Shown: positions 37,096-47,587 of the stretch, one piece after another
Position numbering within the stretch: position 1 is the stretch's first letter
How the letters are laid out: each line of letters begins with the position of its first letter
From: Leptodontidium sp. MPI-SDFR-AT-0119
Lineage: Eukaryota; Ascomycota; Leotiomycetes; Helotiales; Leptodontidiaceae
DNA: 64,000 nucleotides
Direction of reading: 5' to 3'
Assembly (NCBI GenBank): GCA_020726505.1
Contig: JAHLEZ010000004.1
Span: 992,001-1,056,000 of the forward strand
Notes under the pieces: generated by a model
What the model saw: the letters and a program-made list of their open reading frames with translations, nothing else
What the model was told of the DNA's origin: nothing
The model's database searches: none
Made by a program: the position numbers and the translations under genes

Positions 37096-38527
37096 TCAAT
37101 TCTCCCCATCATTCTTAGGCACACTCACAAAAGCCGGTACGACAACACTATTCAAATTCCGCAACGCCTATCACACAGAGATTAGTAAAAATCTTTCCCT
37201 CTCTCTCTCTTGTCTCTCATTCCTCCTTCATCCAACTCAACCACTTGCTTGTCTCCCCCCAAACCCCCTCCCTTCCAAGACAGGGAAAAGAAAGCAGAAG
37301 AGAAAGGAAAGGGGGAGAAAAAAAAGAGGGAAAGGAAACAAAACTCACAGTAGCGAGCCACCCCTCCGGAATCCTTCCATACCACCTATCCTCCACACCT
37401 ACAATCTTCTCTCCCCCTTCCTCCCCTCCCTTCTCGGTAAAAATCCTAACCACACTCACAATAACCTTCTCACTCCCAATCCCCTTAACTTTATACCGTG
37501 TTTTCAGATCGAGGGTTATGGGATCAGAGGAGGAAGTTATGAGGTGGTGTTGTTGTTCCTTTTGGGGTTGTTAGAACTTAGAGTCTGGGGTAGGTTGGGG
37601 AAAGGATGGAGGGAGGGAAGGATGAGGACCGGTGACGAAAAGGAAGGGAGAGAGGGAGGGACGGAAGAAAGGAAAGGGTAAATACGATTTCTGAGAAGGC
37701 GGCTTTGAGTCCCCACCATTGCGCTTCGTATTGTTTCCTACCGCGGGAATTGGTGAGGGGGTCGGAGAAGGTGGCTGTTTCCTGGGGAGGGGAGGGATGT
37801 GTCAATAACGATTCTCTTTCTATCAATTGCTGTTTCATTTCATCAAGCATATCGAGTGCATCGAGCAAGGTGGCGTTGAGGCATACGATAAGGATGGTAA
37901 TAAAAACAGAGAGGGGGAGAAGGGAGGGGGGAAACAAACGTACAGTCCAGAGAGACATCTTCTTATGTGTCGGTAGGCCTTTGAATAACTATTTCGTATC
38001 ACTTATTAGCACTTATCCTCTTCCTTTCTTCTCGTCTGCCCCCCCTCTTCTCCACCTCACACACAAACCCAAGAACAAACTAAAAGCAAAAGCAAAATAC
38101 TCACATCCAACACACTCCCAACAAGAACCCTCTGTCTCGGACTCAATTCCACCCCAGGCGCAGTCTTGAGATCCGTACTCGTTATGCCGTAGGTTGCTGG
38201 ATCGTTTGCACTTCCTTTTCCACTTCCATTCCCTACACCAAAACCTCCAGTTCCAGTTCCAGTTCCAGGAGTAGTAGCGGTAGAAGTACTCATTCTACTT
38301 GTTTGAGTCTGGTTCTGTTCCGAGACTGGGATATGGGTTTGGGGTTGGTTCCCAGCTTGAGATTGAGATTGGAGAGGAGTGGTTGTGGATGGGATGCCTG
38401 GTGCTGACATATTGACTCTGGGTTGTGGTTGGAAAGAGGAACTCGTATAGGTTCTAAAAGGCCGAGGTGTTTGTGTTTGCGTTCTTGTGGTGGGTTTGAG
38501 GAGACGGGTTGTGAGATTGAGACGCAT
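37096..38527 (-). CDS. Conserved hypothetical protein with mitochondrial-type N-terminus, 281 aa
   Basis: Five exons (38105-38527, 37944-37988, 37686-37781, 37349-37558, 37096-37167) join with exact phases, and the longer introns are pyrimidine-rich. The N-terminus MRLNLTTRLLKPTTRTQTQT and the RTYTSSS that follows resemble a mitochondrial presequence. A long Thr/Gln/Gly-rich segment precedes the compact domain LFKGLPTHKKMSLWT, ETATFSDPLTNSRGRKQYEAQWWGLKAAFSEI and KTRYKVKGIGSEKVIVSVVRIF. The size, the repeated strand pattern and the Trp-rich segments suggest an NTF2/SnoaL-like fold of the kind that binds small ligands. I cannot name the family. The 45-base exon 2 is essential for the frame. 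Confidence 0.78.
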
Positions 38528-39174
38528 AGAGTTTGAGAATGTTTTGACTGTGGTGGAAGTTCTCGATTGAGATTGAGATTGAGGTTGAGTAGGTTTTGAT
38601 TCTGAGTGGATTTAAGAAATCTGAAGACACGGAATGTCGAAAGAAACAAAGGAGTAAAAGGAGCTGAGGAGTTGTTTGTAATTCCGTGATTCGATGTATG
38701 AGTGTTGTGTCTTGTTATGTTCACGTCACGACTCCTCTTGTGTACCTGCACTGGTTATCGTATGAGAGAATGAGACGCGGGTTGGATGCGAGTGAGTCTT
38801 GACATCATCACTTCACCACACAGCGGGAGAGCCGAAAAGCCACTTGATTGCGACTCGTGGCATGGCACGCCATCTGCTAAACTTAGAAGTGTAAAAGAAG
38901 ATGGGATTTTGGAAATGCCATTCATGGCTTAGAATCCCATCTTTACTAGGAAGTTAGAGACCATCAATATGAGCTTGAGACCAAGACGAGGAAGAGGGGA
39001 TCAATGAAGGTTTGTGGAATGGGCAAGGAAATTGTCTGTTGATCCCACGCTATTCGTAGCACAAAAGCGATGGATCAACTCCACCTCGTTTCTAAACTCA
39101 TATTTCATATTTCCTAGATAGAACTTTTGTCTCATTGAAATGCATAAATCATCCTCCCCGTCTTCAAAACCATC
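38528..39174. other. Intergenic gap, nothing recognised
   Basis: Spacer between two minus-strand genes, holding the upstream region of the 281-aa gene and the 3' UTR of the mutase. Confidence 0.5.
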
Positions 39175-40838
39175 TCACTTCGCACCACCCTCCTGCCTAC
39201 AAATACCCGCAACCTTCCCAGCCAAATCATCAGCTTCACTCCTCGTCGCCGCCTCCGCATAAACTCTAACTGCATCCTCAGTTCCCGACGCTCTAGCAAA
39301 ACTCCTACCATCCTTGAACTTCTTCACCAGAGCATCGATCTGCTCCTGCAAGCCTTGCGGCTCGACTAATTTTCGCTCAGCGTCTGTCGTCTTGAAGAGA
39401 TTCCTGTCGCCGACTTCTACGCGAACGAGACGGTTGGGAAGGTCCACGTAAGTGAGGTCCCATTCGCGGGGGGTCCAGGATTTGTGGGCCAGGATGGTTT
39501 CGACGAGGAGCATATCTGAGAGGGCATCGCCAACGGTTTGGTTGATGAGGTCGGTTAAGGCGCGGAGGGTTTCGAGGGCTTGCGCTTGAGCTGGTGACTC
39601 GGGTTCTTTGGTTTTGAAAGCCTTAAGGGCTTGTTGGGAGAATACGACTGTTCCGTGGCCGTTTGCTTCGAAATAGACACCAACATCGAACTTGGTTGCT
39701 GCGTGGTGAAGCCACTTTACTCCAGTAGGTGTGCAGACAACTGGAAGTCCGAGTGACTTCTCGACGTATTTGGTTGATGCTCCATTTGCATATGCGGTTT
39801 GTACGACACCAATCTTCAACTCATCTGAGAGTCTCGCTTCACGGGCTAGATCTCCAATGAAGGATGCAGCCAACGTAGCAATCTTGTCTCCATCAAGTAG
39901 ACGGAAACCATGTTCTGGGTCGTTGAAGTAATAGATGATTCGGTCCGCGTCTCCATCTAGAGAACAGCATCGCTCATTTGGACCAGCTTTCGATGATGGA
40001 GGTGCTCTTTGCTTTGTTTTAACATAATCTGCTCCGCACTGAGACTGTTAGTTGGGAATGTCAAAAGTGGCGTGCTACTTACCTCATGGTTCAACACCTC
40101 GGCTTTCAGAACATCATCGTTCAAGATCTTGATCTCAACACCCTCTGATGCCTTGGGCAAGTATTTCAGTAGCTCAGCTAGCTTTGGTCCACCAACACCA
40201 TTGGCACAATCAACAGTGACTGGCCCAACGGTTTTCTTTCCCTTCATAGCCCGCACAAATGCCGCAGCCAACTTTTCGTAGTATCCCTTCTCGCTAACCT
40301 CTCCGTAGCTTTGTGGTGTGCCCTCCGTATTCGTGCATCTCGTGAGGTAATGCAATTGAGGAGTCGTGAGGAGCTTGTAATCTGTATATTCCGCACCCGC
40401 AGCCTCGAGAGCATCCACCAAAGCCTGCACCAATTTCGGTCCACTTGGTCTGGTATCCCTAGCATAGATCACTCTAGCAGGTGTCGCAGGGTTGATCTTG
40501 AGCTTCTCCTCCAAGGCCTTGTACACCTTGGCCACATCCTCGTTCTTAGCATTGGCCAGCTCGGTCGAATATGTCTCCCAGGAGTTCTCCAGCATCTCTC
40601 CCATTGGATCCACGAGCTTGACACCATTGTCCTCTGGCGGATTATGGGAAGCTGTGATCATAACACCGATTGTCTGTCCGCCAAGTTTGCGGGATCGAAG
40701 AGCTGCGACGAGACCAACGCGGAAGACCACACTGTCGAGGAGTGTAGCCTTCATTCTAAACCCCGCAGTGCCATACTGAAAGACACGATCTGCGGGCTTT
40801 GGGTGCTTGTCGGAAGCGGCGAGGATTTTGGCGTCCAT
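39175..40838 (-). CDS. PCM1: Phosphoacetylglucosamine mutase (AGM1/PCM1)
   Basis: Converts GlcNAc-6-phosphate to GlcNAc-1-phosphate, the step before UDP-GlcNAc, the substrate for chitin, GPI anchors and N-glycans. Exons 40083-40838 and 39175-40038 give 539 aa, the usual length. The phospho-serine loop is TASHNP with Ser64, and the metal loop DGDADR sits at residues 280-285. The sugar-binding segment reads GVYFEANGHGTVVFS, and the phosphate-binding loop reads ARASGTEDAVRVYAEA. The intron uses the later of two nearby AG acceptors, which is the one that keeps ECGADYVKTKQ in frame. The gene is intact and divergent from MUS81. Confidence 0.96.
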
Positions 40839-41373
40839 GATTGCGACTGATTGATTGTTGTGAAGAAGATGGAAGTAAGAGAGGGAAGGTGTTCTCTTAT
40901 AAAGAAGGCGGAGTGAGAGATGTTCGTAAAGAAAGGCTGATCAGATATCAGATCAGATCAAGAACGAGGGCACAGCCGCTGTCAAGCTTTGGACTTTGGC
41001 TGTGGCTGCTATTTTGGTCTGAACCTTCAGGGCTCAGCTCTCACCGCTTTGAGGGGCAAATGCATGGAGGGGTGCAATGCAGTGCCCTTGATCCCTGTGA
41101 CTGCCAAGCCGGACATCACGTGGACTCGTGTTTACTTCACTTTCTCTGACGCGTTGATCTGGAAGAGCATCGCACCGTCCGAACATCCTCTTCTCTTCTC
41201 TTCTCTTCACAACCTCAATTGCTCGCTTCATTGTCCTTCAATTGCATACAATCAACGGAGCCAATCGCTATGCAATAGCTTGCCCATAAATTGCTATAAA
41301 TTCCACGTCGTTGATTCCAACCATCAAACACACCTACCTGCCTGTTCCACCACTTCCAGGTTGACCCTCCACG
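40839..41373. other. Divergent promoter region, PCM1 / MUS81
   Basis: Shared upstream region of 535 bases with a run of CTCTT repeats at about 41189-41208. No gene seen. Confidence 0.5.
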
Positions 41374-43149
41374 ATGCCTGACTGCCCCAACGAGCTCTGG
41401 CACAGTTTCGCTCTTGAATGGCTTGCAGAGGCCCGGAACAGGAATAGCAAAGGTGTACAGACATACAAGAAAGCCTGCGACTCCCTCAAAGCATGTCCCT
41501 TCGAGTTGCAGCATCCGTCCGAGGCAGTACAACTTACTGGCTGGGGACCGAAGCTGGTAGACCGATTGACCAAGGATCTCCAGGCATATTGTGATGCCAA
41601 CAACATGCCAATGCCAAAGAGACAGAACAAGAGAAAGAAGAAGGCTGCCGGCGCTACTGGTGAAGAGGATGCCAGCGACGCGGAAGAGCCAACAACACCC
41701 AAGAAGAAAGCACGGAAAACCAAGCCCTACGTGCCAGCACTCCGGACTGGTCCGTATGCTCTTCTAATTGCTCTATCAACGCAAGAAAGGGGCTCGAGGG
41801 AAGGTATCACAAAAGCTCATTTGATCGAGCTCGCACAACCGCATTGCGACTCCTCTTTCTCGGCACCAAGCGATCCTACCAAGTTCTATACTGCGTGGAA
41901 TTCGATGAAGACGTTGCAGAACAAAGACATGGTTTATGAGAAAGGCAGACCTACTCGACTCTACTATCTGACGGATGAAGGCTGGGACACTGCAGAAGCA
42001 CTTTTGAAAACAGTAGATCCCAGCCAAGGTAGACTGGACAAGTTTACATCAGCGACGAGGGCAGCTCCCGACGACTCGGATAATGAGGGGATTTCGGATA
42101 TAGAGAGCCCCATTCAACGTTCTAATGCTAGGCCATCTTCGGGGTCTCCAAAGAAGTCTGCCGTGCTCGACATTGTTCCTCAAGGGAAGCCTGTATCTTC
42201 CGCCGCCGATCTCCCCAGCTTTACGCCAATTGTTCTAGAGCCAGGATCCTTTACTGTGGAGTTAGTTCTGGATATACGCGAGATTCGCGCAAAGTCAGAT
42301 CGCGACTACATGGAGAAGAATCTCACGTCGGGAGGCATCAAACCTATAATGCGAGCGCTTGCTTTGGGCGACGTTTTGTGGGTGGCAAAATTACACGACC
42401 CGGGTCTGCTTAAACGTCGAGGCGCTGAAGGAGAAGAGGTTTTGCTCGATTACGTTGTCGAACGAAAGAGACTTGATGATCTAATAAGCTCCATCAAGGA
42501 TGGTCGATTTCACGAGCAAAAATTCCGACTGCGCAAATCCGGAGTCAAGAATGTCATCTACATCATCGAAGAGATGGCGAATGCAGCCGATAGATATGGA
42601 GAAGCAGTAGCATCCGCCATTGCTTCAACTCAAGTGGTTAACGGATATTTTGTAAAGAAAACACAGGGGATGGACGACACTATTCGGTACCTTCTAACCA
42701 TGACGAAGATTTTGAAGGAGAAATACGAGATGAAGCCGCTTCATCTTATACCGACGAAGGTGGTCACAACTACAAACTACTTGCCGCTGCTGGAAGATCT
42801 TGCAAAGAAGCAGCCTAATATTGATTATCACATCACATATGATGCCTTTGCAGATATCAGCTCAAAGTCAGGTAACTCAACCTTGAGAGATACATATCTG
42901 AAGATGCTCATGTGCATCCGAGGTGTAACGGGAGAGAAGGCACTGGAGATACAGAAGAGATGGAAGACTCCAAAGGACTTCCTGGATGCATACAACCGAA
43001 TTGAGGAGAAGGAGGGAACTGGCGAGCAATGCCGAAAGAAGAAGATGGATCTCGTGTCAGGGGAAATGGTTAATCTGATCGGGAGGAAGAAAATCGCCAA
43101 GGCTTTGAGCGTCAAGATCTCAGAGGTCTGGGGCGATGTGCAGACTTGA
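41374..43149 (+). CDS. MUS81: MUS81 crossover-junction endonuclease subunit
   Basis: Catalytic subunit of the MUS81-EME1 structure-specific nuclease, which resolves recombination intermediates and stalled forks. It is an intronless frame of 591 aa. The N-terminal helix-hairpin-helix region contains GVQTYKKACDSLKACPFELQ and GWGPKLVDRLTKDL. A winged-helix domain follows (GSREGITKAHLIELAQPHCD). The ERCC4-type nuclease domain has the metal motif ERKRLDDL at about residues 362-369 and GRFHEQKFRLRKSGVKNVIY. The C-terminal HhH2 region includes KMLMCIRGVTGEKALEI. The gene is intact. The start ATG follows a long upstream leader without in-frame ATGs. Confidence 0.96.
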   Translation: MPDCPNELWHSFALEWLAEARNRNSKGVQTYKKACDSLKACPFELQHPSEAVQLTGWGPKLVDRLTKDLQAYCDANNMPMPKRQNKRKKKAAGATGEEDASDAEEPTTPKKKARKTKPYVPALRTGPYALLIALSTQERGSREGITKAHLIELAQPHCDSSFSAPSDPTKFYTAWNSMKTLQNKDMVYEKGRPTRLYYLTDEGWDTAEALLKTVDPSQGRLDKFTSATRAAPDDSDNEGISDIESPIQRSNARPSSGSPKKSAVLDIVPQGKPVSSAADLPSFTPIVLEPGSFTVELVLDIREIRAKSDRDYMEKNLTSGGIKPIMRALALGDVLWVAKLHDPGLLKRRGAEGEEVLLDYVVERKRLDDLISSIKDGRFHEQKFRLRKSGVKNVIYIIEEMANAADRYGEAVASAIASTQVVNGYFVKKTQGMDDTIRYLLTMTKILKEKYEMKPLHLIPTKVVTTTNYLPLLEDLAKKQPNIDYHITYDAFADISSKSGNSTLRDTYLKMLMCIRGVTGEKALEIQKRWKTPKDFLDAYNRIEEKEGTGEQCRKKKMDLVSGEMVNLIGRKKIAKALSVKISEVWGDVQT

Positions 43150-45500
43150 ATGTTGCGTTGTGTGTTTCGGTTATTATTTGAGACGCCGTTTGGTGTGACA
43201 ATATATGCTTTCCACAAGTACGGGTTCGGCAATTAAGCCTGTATTGGAGGCTTGGAGCTAGCTTTTGGAATTTGAATATTCGTTCACGTTTTGGGACTGA
43301 GTTTGCTTGCTTTTGTGCGGATTTTTCATTGCTGTGGTTTCCTCGTTTGTTTATGCCTTTGGCGTGATGCCTATTCTCGCAAGTCGGTTCGCAGGTTTTG
43401 TGAACTTTTCATTCTGTTTATTTTCCCGGCAGCCCTCATTCGTACCCTTCGGCAGAGGTCGTTCTGTGGTCACTAAGCTTCCGCGCATTGTACTGATCTT
43501 GACGTTGAATTTCAGACTTACACTGAAGTTTCGAGCGGACAATGAAACAATGGAGACGGAGCAAGCCTCGCTATACAACAAGGAGACTTGAGCATCGTCA
43601 GGCGGCCCCTGTGCTCTTGTCCAAGTGATGGAAATACGCGAGACTTTTGTTTCCCCCTTCCCATTTTCCAGGTAGGTTCCTACAAAACAGAGAGCTGCTA
43701 GGCTTCTATTGACATTCTTCCCCTTATTCCCAAAATCATCAATATCAGCGACCTCCTTTAGAAATTGACATCTACGTCCTTGTTTTTCTTGCGGCAGCTT
43801 CATTCGCCACTATCACTGTCGCTAGACACGCTCTCCCGACTTGTTGCATCTACAAGCAACCCTCAACCTTCCGCCATGGCGCGCACCAAAATGTACGTAT
43901 CAGAAGGTCAAACACTTCAAGGCCTGGGAGACTTGACCCTGAAATAAATTCGATCTGAACTACATAAGCAACATTCGTTCGTCTTAACTGGCTTCAGCCG
44001 GCGTACCTCATCCTGGTGGCACGATTTTGTCGCCTAAGGTGGAGGCAAACTGTGCTTCTGACAACGCGCCTTTAATTACACTTCAGCATAGCAAAGCTAT
44101 CGGTACTAGAGCTCTGCTATCGGAAGAGAATGAACCGTTAAGTTGCACAATTACGTGTTTTTACTTCTCGCTCTTTAACCAATCGCGCTTGATCTGTCCT
44201 CTGTTTTCCAAACAAGTCCCCAAGGAACCCAAAATGGACACTGTCCAAAAATATGCCCAGTACTTTGCCTGCAGCGTAGATTGGTTCAACGTGGTTGCCC
44301 TTGAGCGTGCTCCTCTTCTCTCTATAAATTCTTTCCTACTCTGTACTTGTCTTGGTCTGAATACCTCCCTTATCCAATCTCATCGATCGGTCGAATTCCC
44401 AAATCTCTCTATCACAATTAATTTTATCAATTGTCTCCTATCTACTAGTCCTTGGACTTTACTGTTTCGGCATCAATGCCCAAAAGGAGTCAACCGAGGA
44501 GGAAGAGGGAGTCCCGATGAAAAGGTTCTCCACGACATCTTCAGCACTCAGAACAGAGAACACACGACGAAAGGGATGGCTTTCTACGATTTCTTGACGC
44601 TTTGTAGCTGTTTGAAAAGGTTTTTCGATGGAAAGTCGTGATCTGCTTTGGATGATTCTAGTGCGATAGACATTCAGTCCTCCCATGGCATCACAGCAAA
44701 TGCCAAAATGCATACCGGGATGGTTTGTTTGATGCTGTCATGTATACATCACGAACTACACGGCTGCAGCCCGCCTCGATTCATGCAATCGTGTTCAAGC
44801 TCTCCCGGAGTTTCTGATACGAGGATATTCTCGAGTTTCAGCTTCCAGTAGCTCCTGATTTCCAGTTTGTTGCACACCGCAACTTAATCTTGAGCTGTTT
44901 AAGCTTTTATACGACGGTTGATTAGACGGCGGCAACAGCCTGTTATCACAGCCAATCCTGACATGATGTTCAGAAGGGTGAGTAGAGCCGCTTGCTGGCG
45001 GATTTAGGTGAGTCGAGGGTGAGTCGAGATGAAGCAACACAGGTCGGGCGACCTACTTCGGCTCCTCGGCTAGCACTGCCATTTGGAAACATTTAGCCAC
45101 AGAAGCTAATTCTAGTCCTCCCCTACTTTCTCAATGCAATTTATGATATAAATACGGGATATAAACTCATTTCTTACCTTTTGGTAGTTAATTATACAGT
45201 ATCAGTTATTAGAGATAAAGCAGCTATTTAAAGTAGTTCTATATTTAAAGGCCTTGAAAATAATATAAGATCCATTGTTTTATAATACTATAAATAAGGG
45301 AAAGAGAATAGATATTAGAGAGGAGTTATAGGTAAGGTATCTACATCTAAGATGATTTGCAGGTTAAAGATACTGTGTGTTTAGGGATCGGGGAGGTTAG
45401 TGGTGGTAGAGACAAGAGATAGTTTGCTACTTGCAGGAGAAATACAATGAATAGTGCTTAGACTGCTTGAACATGTTGTCATACTCCCCCGTGGATGTGG
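43150..45500. other. Gene-poor stretch of 2.35 kb with an AT-rich patch
   Basis: No convincing gene. An ATG at 43876 starts MARTK, like histone H3, with a GTACGT donor right after it, but no H3 sequence follows. The long open frame at 44027-44641 starts only at TTG and has no family signal. About 45100-45330 is strongly AT-rich with TATAAATA-type sequence, like RIP-treated repeat remnants. Confidence 0.5.
45100..45330. repeat. AT-rich patch, probable degraded repeat
   Basis: Base composition drops sharply to mostly A and T, with many TA steps, next to a decayed gene. Such islands in filamentous ascomycetes are usually RIP-mutated transposon remnants. No terminal repeats could be seen. Confidence 0.45.
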
Positions 45501-47249
45501 TTAAGCATCTGGAGTCTCTAAAGCATTGAGCCTAGCAACCCAAGCCTGTAACCTTGCAAGGACACTCAAGTACCCAGCATCTAATTGCCCGAAAAACTTC
45601 GTCATCCCCGAGTGATCAGCCGTTATCTGTACACTGTCATACTGTCGCAGAATTGCCAACTCTGGCGGCACAATCTAACCATCCTACGTTAGCACTATCC
45701 ATTAGATGACATTGGAAGGATAAATTTACTTACTCGTCCAAAGCCCCTAGTTTCATTCGACTCATAAAAGCAAAATACCTCGATGTGCCTCCCCATCGGC
45801 ATTTGCTGGAAATCCTCTTCGACTGCAACAAGAGTCTCGGAATCTCTCTCCAGTGCCTTCACTATATTCCTGTTTGTGGGTGCTATGAAAGAAAACATGC
45901 GTGTTAGTACAGATGCCCAGTCTACGAGGCCAGAGCCGCCATGAGGCGTTCCCATGAATGCGATGGCGAATGTGCAATTCAGGATAAGATTCAGGTCCTG
46001 GTCGTTGGAGTTGCGACTACTGAGTAACGCTTGCTCTACGAGTAGGCCGCCAAGACTATGAGCTACGAAAATTATGGGTCTTGTTGAATTTCGCATCTAG
46101 AAGAGTTAGATATCGTGGCTAGGTGATAATATCTATAGGCTGAGGGGACCTATTCTCGATCTGATGTTTGCCAAGTCTCTGGCAAGGGATTTGCCATGAT
46201 CACGAAGCCGATTTGAACTCGCCACTGACATCACATGGGCAACATCTGCATCGTATCCGAACGTCATAATATTCTCCATTGGAAGATCAACCGGCAAAGT
46301 GTTTTGGGCCAGCACATTCCATTATCAGGATGTGTCCATGTCTTCTCGCGCTTGCCGGTCAAACCATGTACGAAAACAATGCTGAGCTATCCATTAGCCT
46401 TGAAATATCTATGTATCTTCTCGTGGTATCTTACTCAACAATTGCATTGGCTGACATCGCAAAAGTTGCAATCCCAAATCCATTTGGAGCTCCAACTTCC
46501 AACAATGGCAGCCCATTCTCATTGCTACTCGCCGCAGAATCTCGAATTTGCAGGTTATTATTCTGTTGTAACCTTGTCCAGAAGAACCACACGCTTAAGG
46601 TTACGAGACCGACGAACAGACAACTGCCGATCACCACTCCAATGGTTTTGCCCGTGTTCCACGATTTCTTCCCCGACGCGGTATCTAGGCTACCCCAAGG
46701 CATGCAGCTTGTGCTGGTAGAAGTAGGCACCCAGCCGAGAGAAGCCGTAGCCTGAATTTGCGGAGCCTTTACCACGCGCTCAGGAGGGCCAAGCTGAAAG
46801 ACATCGACCGCAGTGTCGCAATCACAGGTTTTGTTCAGCATAGTACTATAGCAACACCAATTCGAAGAGTTCGTAGGGCATTGGTAACATGTATCCGTCA
46901 TTGGTTGTCAGGAGCAGGTTAGCCAGTGCGTAGAAATTAAAGGAAGCGTTGAATTATACTAACAGGCCAAGCATTTGACACAACTAGGGTGACTCCCAAG
47001 CAGGGTCCGTACATGTTCTACGCCAGTACCCTTGTGTCATTCCATTGTTTCTTGCAGCATTGTAACAAAGTTTTTTCTCCATGCATGATTCCGCAGCACC
47101 ACAGCAAGTTGTGCTTTGGTTTCCGTCGATCTCAAAGCAAGGCTTATCGTCAGTTACAGGCAGCCTTGTCTCCGCTGAATAGCATGTTGCGCCTAGGACT
47201 GTGCTGCTGATAAACAAAGGACCAAATAAAGAAGAGCAAGCAAATCCAT
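45501..47249 (-). pseudogene. Cys-rich ectodomain + transmembrane + SesB-like lipase fusion, decayed
   Basis: Read from right to left, the gene has four parts. First, a signal peptide (MDLLALLYLVLCLSAAQS) from the ATG at 47249. Second, a Cys-rich ectodomain (TCYSAETRLP, TTCCGAAESCMEKKLCYNAA, DTCYQCP). Third, one membrane span (TIGVVIGSCLFVGLVTLSVW). Fourth, an alpha/beta hydrolase of the kind found at the N-terminus of fungal NLR proteins: IVFVHGLTGKREKTW, TFGYDAD, the nucleophile motif FVAHSLGG, TPHGGSG and a final exon 45501-45674 ending LETPDA. An intron (GTAAGA to CTCAG near 46390-46440) links the third and fourth parts in phase. Lesions: a frame change after the signal peptide, an extra C near 46987 creating TAG at 46984-46986, an intron near 46905-46945 without an AG acceptor, a frame change after WPKTL near 46300, and another near 46100-46150. 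Confidence 0.74.
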
Positions 47250-47587
47250 TTGACTAAGGAGGATTTATTGTTATTTGCAATAATTCAGCCTTGATTTGCA
47301 ACAAACCGAATTGGAAAAGGGAGGACGTCTCCAAAATCTGTGAGGCTGGAGAAGTTGGGTTACACAATGCAAGAAGGATTAACCAGCTGAGCTTGTCCTT
47401 GAATGGCATTTTACTAGCCTCAGTTCTCGGGCTTTTCAGCTGACCCGGTCACGTGGAGGGTATGGGCACGGCGAAGGAGGCGCGCGGCAATGTGCTGGGG
47501 AGGTTCCAACTTCCCACAAGCTTCCTTCATGGAAATGATGTGACACCAAGTTAACTCGTACGACCCGCGCCCATCTTCCACGACAAG
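47250..47587. other. Divergent intergenic region
   Basis: Short spacer between the decayed fusion gene and the DUF2786 gene. Nothing else seen. Confidence 0.5.

Noticed and set aside
44027..44641. Plus-strand frame of 204 codons
   Set aside because: Starts only at TTG, has no family signal and low-complexity flanks; not supported as a gene.
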